64,000 nucleotides of DNA, from contig OY754989.1 of NCBI GenBank assembly GCA_963576475.1, forward strand, positions 25,186,031 to 25,250,030. Reading direction: 5' to 3'. This document shows positions 33,240 through 42,910 of the stretch, in pieces; the stretch's first letter is position 1; every line of letters begins with the position of its first letter. Under the pieces are notes generated by a model. The model was not told where the DNA came from and ran no database searches. It saw nothing but the letters and a program-made list of their open reading frames with translations. Made by a program: the position numbers and the translations under genes. Source of the DNA: Molanna angustata. Taxonomy: Eukaryota; Arthropoda; Insecta; Trichoptera; Molannidae.

Positions 33240-33728
33240 GATTCTTTCACTTTGTTAATATATTATATCTCCATTAATAAGTTTTATAAATGTTCCTATT
33301 TTGTAACGAACTCCATAAACAAGTTTTATTTAATGTTCTTTTTATCATACATTTCTACATTAATATGTTCTGTATTTGTTTGCTATTGAATATTTCAATA
33401 TAGGTACACAATATTTCTTATATTTGCCTTATTTGTATTCTTTATTTGCAAATAATTTGTCTCTAACATGTAAAAGAGACAAATTATTTGATTATTTGAC
33501 AAATTACCAAAGTAAATTTAAATTTTATAGTTGTTTTCTGATATTTTTTATAATTTTAATGACTAATTGTTCGAGAATTCAGGAAGCGTCATACATAATA
33601 ACATAATGAACAATATGTTAAGTGCTTAGAAATCTATCATAGAATTGCATTGAAAAAGGTTTTGACAACCATAGAAAAAACGGCAAAAATATGCAATAAA
33701 TGCTCAAAAAATAAATAATAATAATGAT
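33240..33728. other. AT-rich interior of long-TIR element
   Basis: No coding or repeat structure was recognised. Confidence 0.45.
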
Positions 33729-33944
33729 GCAAAAATACTTTGCTAAATACCACTTATTGAGTATAATTAAACACTACTAGTTTCGGGAGTGCACTCCATT
33801 CATTATACATTGGCCAAACCTCCAGAAATATTATTACGAGGATTAAAGAACATAGGCGATGCATAATGAATAGCAACTTCTCAGAATTCGCAAACCACAT
33901 ATTAGAAACCAACCACTCATTCCATAGCCACACAAAAAACTAAA

Positions 33945-34240
33945 GAAGAAATATTTATCCTTGAACACCTGATCCCGATTTCCTCTCATATCCTTACCAT
34001 ATCCTTTTTCATGCTATGAATTCTTATTTTTTTGTTTTTTTGTTTTAATAGTATTTAAGTGTATTTTCTATGATTTCTTTTACTTTTTTTTTGCTGTTGT
34101 ACATACACAATGTTGTAATACTTTGTAATCTGGTTGGTTGGAAGAAATTGCCAAATGGCAATAAGCTCGCCAGTGTACAATTATATTTGTTTATATTATG
34201 TACAAGAAGATGTATAAATAAATAAATAAACACTGTCAAA
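33945..34240 (+). mobile_element. LINE 3' tail splitting PLE-2
   Basis: This carries TTGGAAGAAATTGCCAAATG followed by GCAATAAGCTCGCC and a (TAAA)n tail ending near 34232, the same tail type as at 12047. It interrupts PLE-2 between HSFHSHTK and KLLYQI. No TSD could be fixed. Confidence 0.7.
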
Positions 34241-34512
34241 CTCTTATACCAGATAACTCACAAAGGTCATTTGATGGATAGTTTAGAGACAATAGAAATT
34301 CAAAGAAACATGAACATAGGTAAACCGCTTACCAATAACACCAAATTCCCTAATTCTTCTCCATTTTTGAAAATTTTCCCGTTATGCGTCCCTTATTATT
34401 CTGTCCAACCAATCACAACGTATAATTTACCCCTACCCCACCCTACACCACACCAATCAACACATCACACTTAGTAGACATAGAATCTTAGTAACATCAT
34501 TTAGTTTTAATT

Positions 34513-34553
34513 CACCTGTCGATGGGAGGAGTGCACTCCCGAAACTAGTAGTG
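34513..34553 (+). ncRNA. Hammerhead-like RNA with variant core, PLE-2
   Basis: It sits where PLE-1 has its hammerhead. CAC (34513-34515) can pair with GTG (34551-34553) as inner stem I. Stem II pairs GGGAG with CTCCC and is perfect. GAAA and a palindromic stem III (ACTAGT) are followed by the allowed triplet GTA. However, the usual CTGATGA reads CTGTCGAT. Ribozyme activity is uncertain. An inverted partial copy ends at 33797. Confidence 0.55.
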
Positions 34554-34846
34554 TTTAGTTATACCTACTCAATAAGTGGTATTTAGCAAAGTATTTGCGC
34601 ATAATTATTATTTAATCATGGACTGCCACAAAGTTACCGTCAAATCTATCAAGCTCAAAAAATATTTCAAACGCACCCCAAATGCTATGTTGCCTATTCT
34701 TTCATGTGACATTTCAATGTCGAGCGATTTTATTGACGAATGATTTAAAGAATAGGCCATACGACATTTCATGATTTCATTCGACATTTTTTAGGCGACA
34801 TAGTCGAATACGACATTTACTGTGCGAGATTGGAAAATAAATACCC

Positions 34847-34930
34847 AGTTCTACAATCTCTGTTGCATGCAAGTAATTTGTTATGGTTATTGTGACAAGA
34901 GATATTCGTTAGAGTTTGAAAGTCTGAGGA
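34847..34930. other. Flank before duplication copy 2
   Basis: Short non-coding sequence between the long-TIR element and the duplication border. Confidence 0.5.
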
Positions 34931-35135
34931 GATAGTTTATTCGCGGACTAATTACCAACCTTCACCGTAATTTTTTTACGATATCGCTTCGACATAAATA
35001 TTTGAAATTCAAAATTCATGCTAAATAATTTAATAATAATAACAATAATGAAATCAATTAAGGATTGCCGTTTTTATGAAAAAATCTTTCAAATGACTTG
35101 ACAGTTTTATGATCTTAAGAGCTACACCAATTTTA

Positions 35136-36223
35136 GGGTAGCGTTCGTAAAGACGCTCGGCGATCGCTCGGCGATGTTGGAGCGTCATCCTAAGCGTTCG
35201 GAATTCATCGAGCGATTCGCGCGGCGATTCACTCTGCCCGTTCGGAATCACGGTTGACTCGCACCAATGTCGCTCAAGTCGCTCCATGAAATAGTAGGGT
35301 GAATGTCGCTCCTGTCAAATTTTCAAATTTTTTGGCGGGATTTATGAATTTTCGCATAGTCAAAGTGACATTTTATCTGGCGGCAATTTATAATTTTTCA
35401 CATAGTCGTCAACACTTATAGTTTGGTATGGTTTAAGTTGGTTTTATTTGTATTTATAATTTAATTTATTGAATTATTTATTTATTATAATTTACAAAAA
35501 GATATTCAATGGATATAAATTCATACAAATTTATCATGTATAATTATGGTCAACCACAAAGAAATGTGGAAGGCCATTATTTAATAGTAAACATCAACAG
35601 TAAGTGTATTTTGTTTTATGAAAATAATGTATTTTTAATATAGTGAATATAGTGCCTTTTTTGGTGAGATGAGACTGGTGTGTGGATATACACAGATGTG
35701 TTGTGCTCCCTTTTATAAGACAATGCACACCCGCACACCTTTCGCTGGTTACCTCACATTGTGGGATATGCCGTGATGGTATGAATGAATGAATGTATTT
35801 TTAATTAGTGGTTATCATTTTAAGGGAAATAAACAATTTTTGAATGCCCAAAACACGAAAAGTTCGTGAAAACTATGCACACACAAGAAAAAATCGTAAA
35901 TACTTACGAATAATACGAATCACTTGTCACAACACTTCACAATATTTTTAAAATTAATAAATTATTCTCTCGTTATTTTAATGAAAACATCCGATAAACA
36001 CCAAAACAAATGATACAACCACTATTTTATTGTAATTTTTGACCAAAATGACACAACTGAAGTAACACCAAACACGTAATTTTAAATTTCCCGCGCCCGC
36101 GTAAATTTAAGTCACCCCAACATCGCTCAGTACTGTTCGGATTAAACATCGCCCAAATGTCGCTCTCTTTGCAACTTCAGGTCGCACCGGTAGAGCGATT
36201 CACTCTGATTTAGAACGCGACCC
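35136..36223. mobile_element. Non-autonomous DNA element 1 in copy 2
   Basis: The ends GGGTAGCGTTCGTAAA and TTTAGAACGCGACCC form an imperfect TIR of about 16 bp. Both ends are rich in GTCGCTC and AGCGATTC motifs in inverted order. The interior is AT-rich, with a stretch at 35665-35800 ending GTGATGGTATGAATGAATGA that resembles an RTE-like 3' end. Copy 1 has no insertion here. A TSD is not clear. Confidence 0.7.
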
Positions 36224-36231
36224 ATCTGTAG

Positions 36232-36829
36232 TGGTGCAAAGTTCGATATTTTTGTATGATCCTGTCTTTTAAAATCGATTCATGAAATTTATGTGGATCA
36301 TCAATTCGCTCTTCGATTCAATATGATTCAAATATAGCTATCCTTATCTATCGTACATAACATGTACGTAGAATGACAGAGAAAACAAAACCGATTCAAA
36401 ATATGATATGCAAATGTAGGCATAAAAATGTTTGCATTTCAATGTACTTAATGGTCAATATTGCTTAAATATTTTATGAACCATAATGAATTAGTCGTGA
36501 ATCGAAGATCGCCTTCAAAATAGTATATTCAATTATAGACGTTACGTATTTGTTTTTCAAAGAATGTTGCGGTCAAAATTGCTTAACATATTTAAGAACC
36601 GCAATGAATTAGATTTTATGAACCATAATGAATTAGTTGTGAATCGATGATTGCCATGAGTCGGTTTGTGTATCGCATTCTAACGATATATTTTATATGA
36701 GATAGAAAGTGTGAGAGTGATGTCTGGTTCATGAGCGGATCGTTGTGGCAACGTGAACCGTGAGTCACCGATTCAATTTAATGATCCGGTCAAATAATAC
36801 GGATCACTCATTTTTCCCCGTCGCTACCC
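36232..36829. mobile_element. hAT-like MITE in copy 2
   Basis: A 598-bp non-coding insertion beginning TGGTGCAAAG and ending GTCGCTACCC. It is flanked by ATCTGTAG (36224-36231) and TTCTGTAG (36830-36837), a near-perfect 8-bp TSD as made by hAT transposases. It contains repeated GATTCA/TGAATC and GATCCG-type motifs. The TIR match is weak, so the superfamily is tentative. Confidence 0.6.
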
Positions 36830-37099
36830 TTCTGTAGCTACAACTGTCAAAAGTGCAAAGTGCTGTCTTGATCCACTCCTCGATTTAAAACCAATCTTCT
36901 GACACTGTCCTAAGTTGACGTCTCAGTGTCTCACGGTTTATATGTGAACTTTTTCGTTAATCACGCTCTATTACCAGGTACTATAGAAAGTTTACGTTTG
37001 TAAGTAAGAGGATTATTAATGTCTTGCCGTATTACATTTACACGGAACAACAAATAGTACGTTTTTGTATTAATCTTTTGTATAAATATTTTTCAGACA

Positions 37100-38119
37100 A
37101 TGGGTAGCCCAGTGAACCAAGAGGCAAAAATATCAATAAAAGAAGAATGTATTCATTCAATTGACAAATATATTGGTGAAGAATTTCCTGAATTCCCAAT
37201 TGAAGAATGTGAAGTAGATTTAAAAAAAGAAATCAAAAGGCAATCTGTGACTAAAAATGACAAATTAAACATACCCATCATTCATGATTGTAACGTCTCT
37301 GGAAAGACATTTTCTCAAAAAGGAGATGTAAACGAACATAAACTAATTCATTCGGATGAAAAACGACATGAATGCAATATCTGTGGGAAGAAATTTTCTC
37401 AGATGGGATATTTAAAACGACACAAACTAACTCATTCGGGTGAAAAACCACATGAATGCAGTGTCTGTGGAAAGAAATTTTCTCAGATGGGAATTTTAAA
37501 ACGACACAAACTAACTCATTCGGGTGAAAAACCACATGAATGCAGTGTCTGTAGAAAGAAATTTTCTCAGATGGGAGATTTAAAACGACACAAACTAACT
37601 CATTTGGGTGAAAAACCACATGAATGCAATATCTGTGGGAAGAAATTTTCTCAGATGGGAATTTTAAAACGACACAAACTAACTCATTCAGGTGAGAAAC
37701 CTCATGAATGCAGTGTTTGTAGAAAAAATTTTTCTCGAAATTTAAAACGACACAAACTAACTCATTCGGGTGAGAAACCACATGAATGCAGTGTCTGTGG
37801 AAAGACATTTTATCGGATGGGTGATTTAAATGTACATAAACTAACTCATTCGGGTGAGAAACCACATGAATGCAATTTGTGTGGGAAGAAATTTTCTCAT
37901 AAACGAAGTTTAAATGCACATAAACTAACTCATTCGGGTGAGAAACCACATGAATGCAGTGTCTGTGGAAAGAAATTTTCTCAGATGGGAGATTTAAAAC
38001 GACACAAACTAACTCATTTGGGTGAAAAACCACATGAATGCAATATCTGTGGGAAGAAATTTTCTCAGATGGGAATTTTAAAACGACACAAACTAACTCA
38101 TTCAGACTCACTCGCGTGA
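37100..38119 (+). CDS. C2H2 zinc-finger protein, 9 fingers (copy 2)
   Basis: This is the paralogue of the gene at 22500, 339 residues long, with the same splice acceptor and start (MGSPVNQEAKIS) and the same C-terminal DSLA before the SINE. After a degenerate first finger (CNVSGKTF) there are nine C2H2 fingers. The fifth is two residues short between Cys and His pairs (CRKNFSRNLKRH) and probably does not fold normally. Relative to copy 1 it lacks three fingers, including the duplicated two-finger unit, and one codon in the N-terminus (KNDKLN against KNEDKLN). Helix types include SQMGILKRH, SQMGDLKRH, YRMGDLNVH and SHKRSLNAH. It is a likely nuclear DNA-binding protein with unknown targets. Confidence 0.87.
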   Translation: MGSPVNQEAKISIKEECIHSIDKYIGEEFPEFPIEECEVDLKKEIKRQSVTKNDKLNIPIIHDCNVSGKTFSQKGDVNEHKLIHSDEKRHECNICGKKFSQMGYLKRHKLTHSGEKPHECSVCGKKFSQMGILKRHKLTHSGEKPHECSVCRKKFSQMGDLKRHKLTHLGEKPHECNICGKKFSQMGILKRHKLTHSGEKPHECSVCRKNFSRNLKRHKLTHSGEKPHECSVCGKTFYRMGDLNVHKLTHSGEKPHECNLCGKKFSHKRSLNAHKLTHSGEKPHECSVCGKKFSQMGDLKRHKLTHLGEKPHECNICGKKFSQMGILKRHKLTHSDSLA

Positions 38120-38126
38120 AAAACCC

Positions 38127-38310
38127 GAATGAGTTAGATTGGTCGATGGCAGAGCGGTTAGTGCGCTGGGCTAGCATCCAGTGGTCGCGAGTTCGAATCC
38201 TGCCTCGACCGATTTCGTTCACCCATAACTCAAGCATTTATGCTTATTTTAGGGAACGTAGGAAAATGTATATGTACTTATTTACCGAGAACATATTCAT
38301 TTAAAAAAAA
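38127..38310 (+). mobile_element. tRNA-derived SINE-A in zinc-finger gene (copy 2)
   Basis: This is the orthologous insertion to 23788-23976, with A box TGGCAGAGCGGTTAG, B box GAGTTCGAATCC and a poly(A) tail. It lacks the extra GCTA present in the copy 1 anticodon region. Shared position proves insertion before the duplication. Confidence 0.88.
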
Positions 38311-38715
38311 ACCACCACATGAATGCAGTTTCTGTAGAAAGACATTTTTCACATGGGACATTTTAAACTACTCAAACTAACTCATTCGGGTGAAAAACCA
38401 CATGAATGCAGTGTCTGTGGAAAGACATTTTGGTGGATGAGATGTTTAAAATTACATAAACTCACTCATTCCGGTGAAAAGCCACAAAAATGCAATTAGT
38501 GTGGGAAGAAATTTTCTCATAAAGGAAGTTTAAAACTACATAAACCAACTTATTCCGGTGAAAAACCACATGAATGTTGTGTCTGTGGTAAGACATTTTT
38601 TTGGATGAGATGTTCAAAACGACACAAACGACCTCATTTGGGTGAAATACCACATGAATGTAATGTCTGTGGAAAGACATTTTCTCAGATGGAAAACAGC
38701 TCAGTTTTGTATTAA
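38311..38715 (+). pseudogene. Orphaned 3' zinc fingers (copy 2)
   Basis: Five finger remnants: a first with a frameshift ([10 protein letters not shown]), then [19 protein letters not shown], a third with a TAG replacing its second linker residue (KCN then stop), HECCVCGKTFFWMRCSKRH, and a final HECNVCGKTFSQMENSSVLY ending at TAA. One more finger survives here than in copy 1. It is not expressed as part of the upstream protein. Confidence 0.82.
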
Positions 38716-39123
38716 TGGATTTTTTTGTCAGTTTCATTACTTAAAATAATGTTGTAGGACAGTAGGATGGGTGGATGAATTCAGAATTCGAAGTAGAACA
38801 TTTTGTGTGTGTATCCACTATAATATTTTCAATTTGTTATCATTGAGTGTCTTTAAACTGAATTTTTCATTCTATAACTCGGATATGTCACATTCATTCA
38901 TTAAATATTTTTTTTTATAATTTTAATATCATTGGTGATGTTTTGATGTAATTATTCTGTATTCTAGATCGAATTTATATTGTTAATGATTTTGAATTTT
39001 AAATTAGAAGTGCGTGATTATATGAAATTTTATTCTTACTAACTTTTGATTATACTAATTGTTCAAATTATATATCCACAAAATAATATCCTTCGATTTA
39101 CTTATTTATTAAGTTTTATTTTA

Positions 39124-39242
39124 CATCGAACTGTAACTTAATCTTGAACTTTTTTATATTCTCCTTAAACTGTTCCTATTTCTATTTTCATCCAAGGCAT
39201 ATAGCACTCTTAATAGGGTTAATTGCCATATAAAGCAAAAAA
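39124..39242 (+). mobile_element. Poly(A)-tailed insertion with 13-bp TSD
   Basis: A 119-bp piece present only in copy 2, ending GGGTTAATTGCCATATAAAG and an A-run, flanked by AAGTTTTATTTTA at 39111-39123 and 39243-39255. It is probably a severely 5'-truncated LINE (compare the ATTGCCA motif of the other LINE tails). Confidence 0.75.
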
Positions 39243-39511
39243 AAGTTTTATTTTATAATAAATCAAACAATTGTAATCATACAATCTTAGCCTCAACTTG
39301 GAATATTGTTTCATATTTGATTTTTTTTATAAAATGCATCTGAACAAAATGGTTTATAATTAAATATTTAAGTCAGATTAGTCATTTATAATGAATTTAA
39401 ATTAAATTAAAATTATTTTTTTAAATTTAAATTTTTTTTTTTTACTCAGTTTAATAATGAATTTCTCTTATTTGTAACAATTTGATGACTGTCAATAAAT
39501 ACTATGTTCAG

Positions 39512-39609
39512 CTTATTGAGTTTGTTAATATTTAGTTGGTAGAATTCCATTCTGAATATTATTAAAATGAAACACTTTGTTTAGATTCTACAAAGTGTTT
39601 CATTTTAAT
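39512..39609. mobile_element. 98-bp hairpin-ended insertion with 11-bp TSD
   Basis: Absent from copy 1. Flanked by ACTATGTTCAG at 39501-39511 and 39610-39620. Its last 49 bases form a perfect 20-bp hairpin (39561-39580 with 39590-39609, 9-base loop). There is no poly(A), no TIR and no coding. Confidence 0.8.
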
Positions 39610-39914
39610 ACTATGTTCAGCATTTGGTGTATTCACTCATGTTCTCCTTTACTATACAGAATTATGCTACTTGTTTTCTTTGGTTATAATATTAATAAAA
39701 CTTTCTTTATATTTTAAACTTAATTTATTGTCTTTTTTTTCTTGCCGTTCACCAACGTTTGTCGTGTTCTTCGGCATGTAACAAGTTAAATTATATTATA
39801 GATCTATATAATATCTTCAAATTATGTACTTTGAGGAAATTTGATACAAATTTGAATATGATGGGGTTCATATGTTATAAAAGAGTATTCATGTTTACTG
39901 GAAACGGACTTATT

Positions 39915-40110
39915 TTTTTTTTTTAATAAAAATAAATATGTCCTTGTTAAACAAGTACATATACATCTTCCTACGTTCCCTAAAATAAGCAAATAAATGC
40001 TTGTGCTATAGGTGAACGAAATCGGTCGAGGCAGGATTCGAACTCGCAACCACTGGATTACTACCCCAGCGCGCTAACCGCTCTGCCATCCACCCATCTC
40101 TATACCTCTG
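39915..40110 (-). mobile_element. tRNA-derived SINE-A, minus (copy 2)
   Basis: Counterpart of 25286-25475, with the same poly(A) end, body and tRNA head (plus strand GGATTCGAACTCGC and GCTAACCGCTCTGCCATC). Confidence 0.85.
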
Positions 40111-40189
40111 CCATCCACCCAGGACTATATGGGCTCATTTTGAAATAAAGACCATTTGTATCATATTTAGAGCAGCTAAAAAGGACGTG

Positions 40190-41021
40190 GTTCAAAACCC
40201 ACCTCCTCTCCATCACCACAATCGCAGAGGATCGAGTCCACAATATTCAACTTGTACAGGTGATACTTAAGACAACAGTTTCCTATTCGCATCCGACAAA
40301 TTGTCAACACCGTCAGTTTGTCGAATCTGAAATTATTATACCACGGTATTTTTGCGATATTGGATTGAATTGATGCGTATTTTTTTCCTTTTGAAGTCGG
40401 TGTTTCAACCTATTGTTGTGACCAGTCATTAAACAGATTTATTTTGCAGTTTACGAGAATATCGGAAGATGGGATTTTGAATTGGTAATTTTCCTCTAAA
40501 TTTTCGGATGCTCTTTTAGCTAGATTGTCGGCTTTTTCGTTTACTGTGATTCCGCAATGACTTGGAATCCAGGCTAAAATAACTTTTTTATTACTCTGGC
40601 AAAGTTGATATATCTGTGATCTTATACTAAGGCATATTTCGTCTTCGGGGAATGAGAAAGGTGGATTTTTAATTTTTTGCAAAATACTTAGACAATCGGA
40701 AAAGACTACCGATTTATGACAAGATTTAGATTTAATAATTGTTAGTGCTTCAAGTATTGCGACAGCCTCTGCTGTGAAAACTAAACATTGTTTATGCAGG
40801 GTTATGGGTTGCTCGATGGTTAGGTTAGAGCTGTACACTGCTGCACCTGTAGATGGTGAGGAAGACGACTTTGAGCGGTCTGTGAAAAATAAGTTCCAAT
40901 CTTTCCAGTTAGATTCTATGATATTATTAAACTGATTATTTGCATATGGTGAGTTCTCGATTCCAAACGACAGAAATACCTCTGGGATGTTAATTAAATG
41001 TACAAAAGGTGTTGTGTACAA
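40190..41021 (-). pseudogene. I-like LINE RNase H domain (copy 2)
   Basis: Better preserved than copy 1 in its front part. One frame (40410-41021) covers LFFTDRSKS (first Asp), YSSNLTIEQPITLHKQ, FTAEAVAI (Glu), VVFSDCLS (Asp) and AWIPSHCGITVNEKADNLAK (His and Asp). A CAA-to-TAA change stops it after FNDWSQQ. The C-terminal part to 40190 is still recognisable. It belongs to the same pre-duplication LINE as 25549-26400. Confidence 0.88.
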
Positions 41022-41492
41022 TTGCAGTGATTTGTAACTGTAAATATGTGGTAATATATTGTTGTACCTACATTTGCCAGCTATTAATTAATAATGGTTT
41101 TGGACGATTGATTCTTGATTGATCATTAGTTATTGTGTAAAGTAATTATTGTCTGAATAGGTTGACGAGCGGATGAGATTCAAATGCGAAGTATTTAAGG
41201 AAGAACTTACATATCTGCACACAATTGTCTCCTCAAGTGTATTGGTAGATCTACCACTTCCACTTGTAGAGTGTTCATTGCGGATGACTTCAAAGCCCCA
41301 ATTATTAATCGCAAGGCTTGCGATTGAATTCGGTCTAATTTGGACAGGATTTTTTTGAAGTGGGTTCTATTATAAACGTTGCGTATTCCAATAAACTACA
41401 AATATATGATTTAATGATTCGGCGGATATTTTGTGGTAGTTAATATAAACCATTTTTGAATTATTAATTAGCTATAAACCACTTGTTTTTTG

Positions 41493-41551
41493 AGTCACTT
41501 CGCGACATGTTTCGGAAGCGCTGTCCTTCCATCGACCGGCGTGTCGAGACT
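41493..41551 (-). ncRNA. Hammerhead-like RNA with variant core, PLE-3 left
   Basis: This is the inverted copy of the motif at 42795-42853 with the same sequence: stem I halves, stem II GGAAG/CTTCC, GAAA, palindromic stem III ACATGT and triplet GTC. It has the same core change. Confidence 0.6.
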
Positions 41552-42206
41552 AACATGTTGAATTTGTGTGAATCTGTCTGTGAAGCGAGGGGGGTGGCGG
41601 TTGAGGGTTGGTTGGGTTAGTGGGGGGAGGGGAGAATTGTGAAGTGTTTTTGTTTTTGATGGGAAATATATTAAGTATTGGAGAAGTGTTATGAAAGGTA
41701 TGGTTATTTATAAGTTTTATACCGGAATTTATGTGTTTATGTATTTCGAGCGTTTCGTAGTTGTTAAGTCGGTATCCTTTATTCTGTGTTTCATGTAATA
41801 GTTTTAGTTTGTGGTTATTGAAAGAGTGATTAGTTTGGATAATGTGGTTAGCAAATTCTGAGAAATTATTGTTGTTTAAGCATCTTCTGTGTTCGTTAAT
41901 TCTTATATTTAGGTTACGTGATGTCTGTCCTATGTAGTGTTCATTACAGTCACCACATGTTATTCTATAAACTCCACTTTTTTCTTTGTAATTTCTTTTA
42001 GTTTTAGAGTTTAATAATGATCTACTGATGTTGTTGTTGGTGTAAAATGCTGCTTTGATACTAGTTGGCAGTGTATTTTTTATTTTTATAGAAATAGGTC
42101 CTGTGTATAGGATTTTTCTCCATTTTTGTTCTGTATTTAGGTTGTTGGTGTTGAATGGATATATGTATTGGTCAGTTGTTTTTTGTTTTTGTTTTTTGTC
42201 GAGCAT
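41550..42206 (-). pseudogene. PLE-3 GIY-YIG protein, left arm
   Basis: A 218-codon frame reads KWRKILYTGPISIKIKNTLP, FYTNNNISRSLLNSKTK, the GIY-YIG core GVYRITCGDCNEHYIGQTSR with NLNIRINEHRRC, NNFSEFANHIIQTNHSFNNH and a C-terminus rich in Pro and Thr. The RT domain is absent, so the unit is 5'-truncated and cannot move by itself. It reaches about 40 residues further upstream than the right arm. Confidence 0.88.
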
Positions 42207-42248
42207 GCTGTCTATTATGTTGTAATTGTAGCCGTTATTCTATAAAAT

Positions 42249-42796
42249 CTATTTCTATAAAAATAAAAAATACACTGCCAACTAGTATCAAAGCAGCATT
42301 TTACACCAACAACAACATCAGTAGATCATTATTAAATTCTAAAACTAAAAGAAATTACAAAGAAAAAAGTGGAGTTTATAGAATAACATGTGGTGACTGT
42401 AATGAACACTACATAGGACAGACATCACGTAACCTAAATATAAGAATTAACGAACACAGAAGATGCTTAAACAACAATAATTTCTCAGAATTTGCTAACC
42501 ACATTATCCAAACTAATCACTCTTTCAATAACCACAAACTAAAACTATTACATGAAACACAGAATAAAGGATACCGACTTAACAACTACGAAACGCTCGA
42601 AATACATAAACACATAAATTCCGGTATAAAACTTATAAATAACCATACCTTTCATAACACTTCTCCAATACTTAATATATTTCCCATCAAAAACAAAAAC
42701 ACTTCACAATTCTCCCCTCCCCCCACTAACCCAACCAACCCTCAACCGCCACCCCCCTCGCTTCACAGACAGATTCACACAAATTCAACATGTTAG
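42249..42796 (+). pseudogene. PLE-3 GIY-YIG protein, right arm
   Basis: By eye this has the same residues as the left arm from SIKIKNTLPTSIKAAFYTNN onward, through GVYRITCGDCNEHYIGQTSR to the Pro-rich end. The open frame begins upstream at 42155 in spacer sequence, which is not PLE protein in this frame. Identity of the two arms implies that the dimer formed in a single recent event or is kept alike by conversion. Confidence 0.88.
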
Positions 42797-42853
42797 TCTC
42801 GACACGCCGGTCGATGGAAGGACAGCGCTTCCGAAACATGTCGCGAAGTGACT
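42795..42853 (+). ncRNA. Hammerhead-like RNA with variant core, PLE-3 right
   Basis: Stem I: AGTC (42795-42798) pairs with GACT (42850-42853), and CGC (42805-42807) with GCG (42843-42845), around an internal loop. Stem II: GGAAG with CTTCC. GAAA is intact. Stem III is the palindrome ACATGT, and cleavage would fall after C42842 (GTC). The core between stems I and II is CGGTCGAT instead of CTGATGA. The architecture matches the PLE-1 ribozyme. Activity is unproven. Confidence 0.6.
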
Positions 42854-42910
42854 CAAAAAACAAGTGGTTTATAGCTAATTAATAATTCAAAAATGGTTTA
42901 CAAATATATG

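Larger units (their letters stand above)
33729..34600 (+). mobile_element. PLE-2 relic with inverted ends
   Basis: Coding pieces of a GIY-YIG domain are YIGQTSRNIITRIKEHRRCI and NFSEFANHILETNHSFHSHT (33810-33941), continuing after a LINE tail as VKLLYQITHKG and SLETIEIQRNMN to a Pro-rich C-terminus at 34471. The 3' end (34531-34600) recurs inverted at 33729-33797, so partial copies face each other, as in PLE-3. It is 5'-truncated and inactive. Confidence 0.82.
32905..34846. mobile_element. Long-TIR DNA element hosting a PLE relic
   Basis: The left end TATTCTCCAATCTCGCAC with ATGTCGTATACGACAT is matched inverted at the right end (ATACGACATTTACTGTGCGA, GATTGGAAAATAAATA). Similarity extends roughly 150-200 bp inward, with repeated GACATT and TCGAATGA-type motifs. 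The interior is non-coding apart from a nested PLE-2 relic with a LINE tail. MAIRRISYFIYF at 33152 is a short frame without support. The superfamily is undetermined. Confidence 0.6.
41409..42899. mobile_element. PLE-3 inverted dimer with 11-bp TSD
   Basis: Two truncated PLE copies lie tail-out. The arms 41446 to 42097 and 42249 to 42899 are near-perfect reverse complements around a spacer of about 150 bp. ACAAATATATG flanks the insertion (41398-41408 and 42900-42910), and copy 1 has the empty site at 26750. Both arms encode identical GIY-YIG segments and carry the same hammerhead-like end. The spacer holds additional PLE coding from the left arm. Insertion came after the duplication. Confidence 0.92.

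Noticed and set aside
37278..38237. Antisense frame across zinc-finger gene 2
   Set aside because: Same shadow of the finger repeat.
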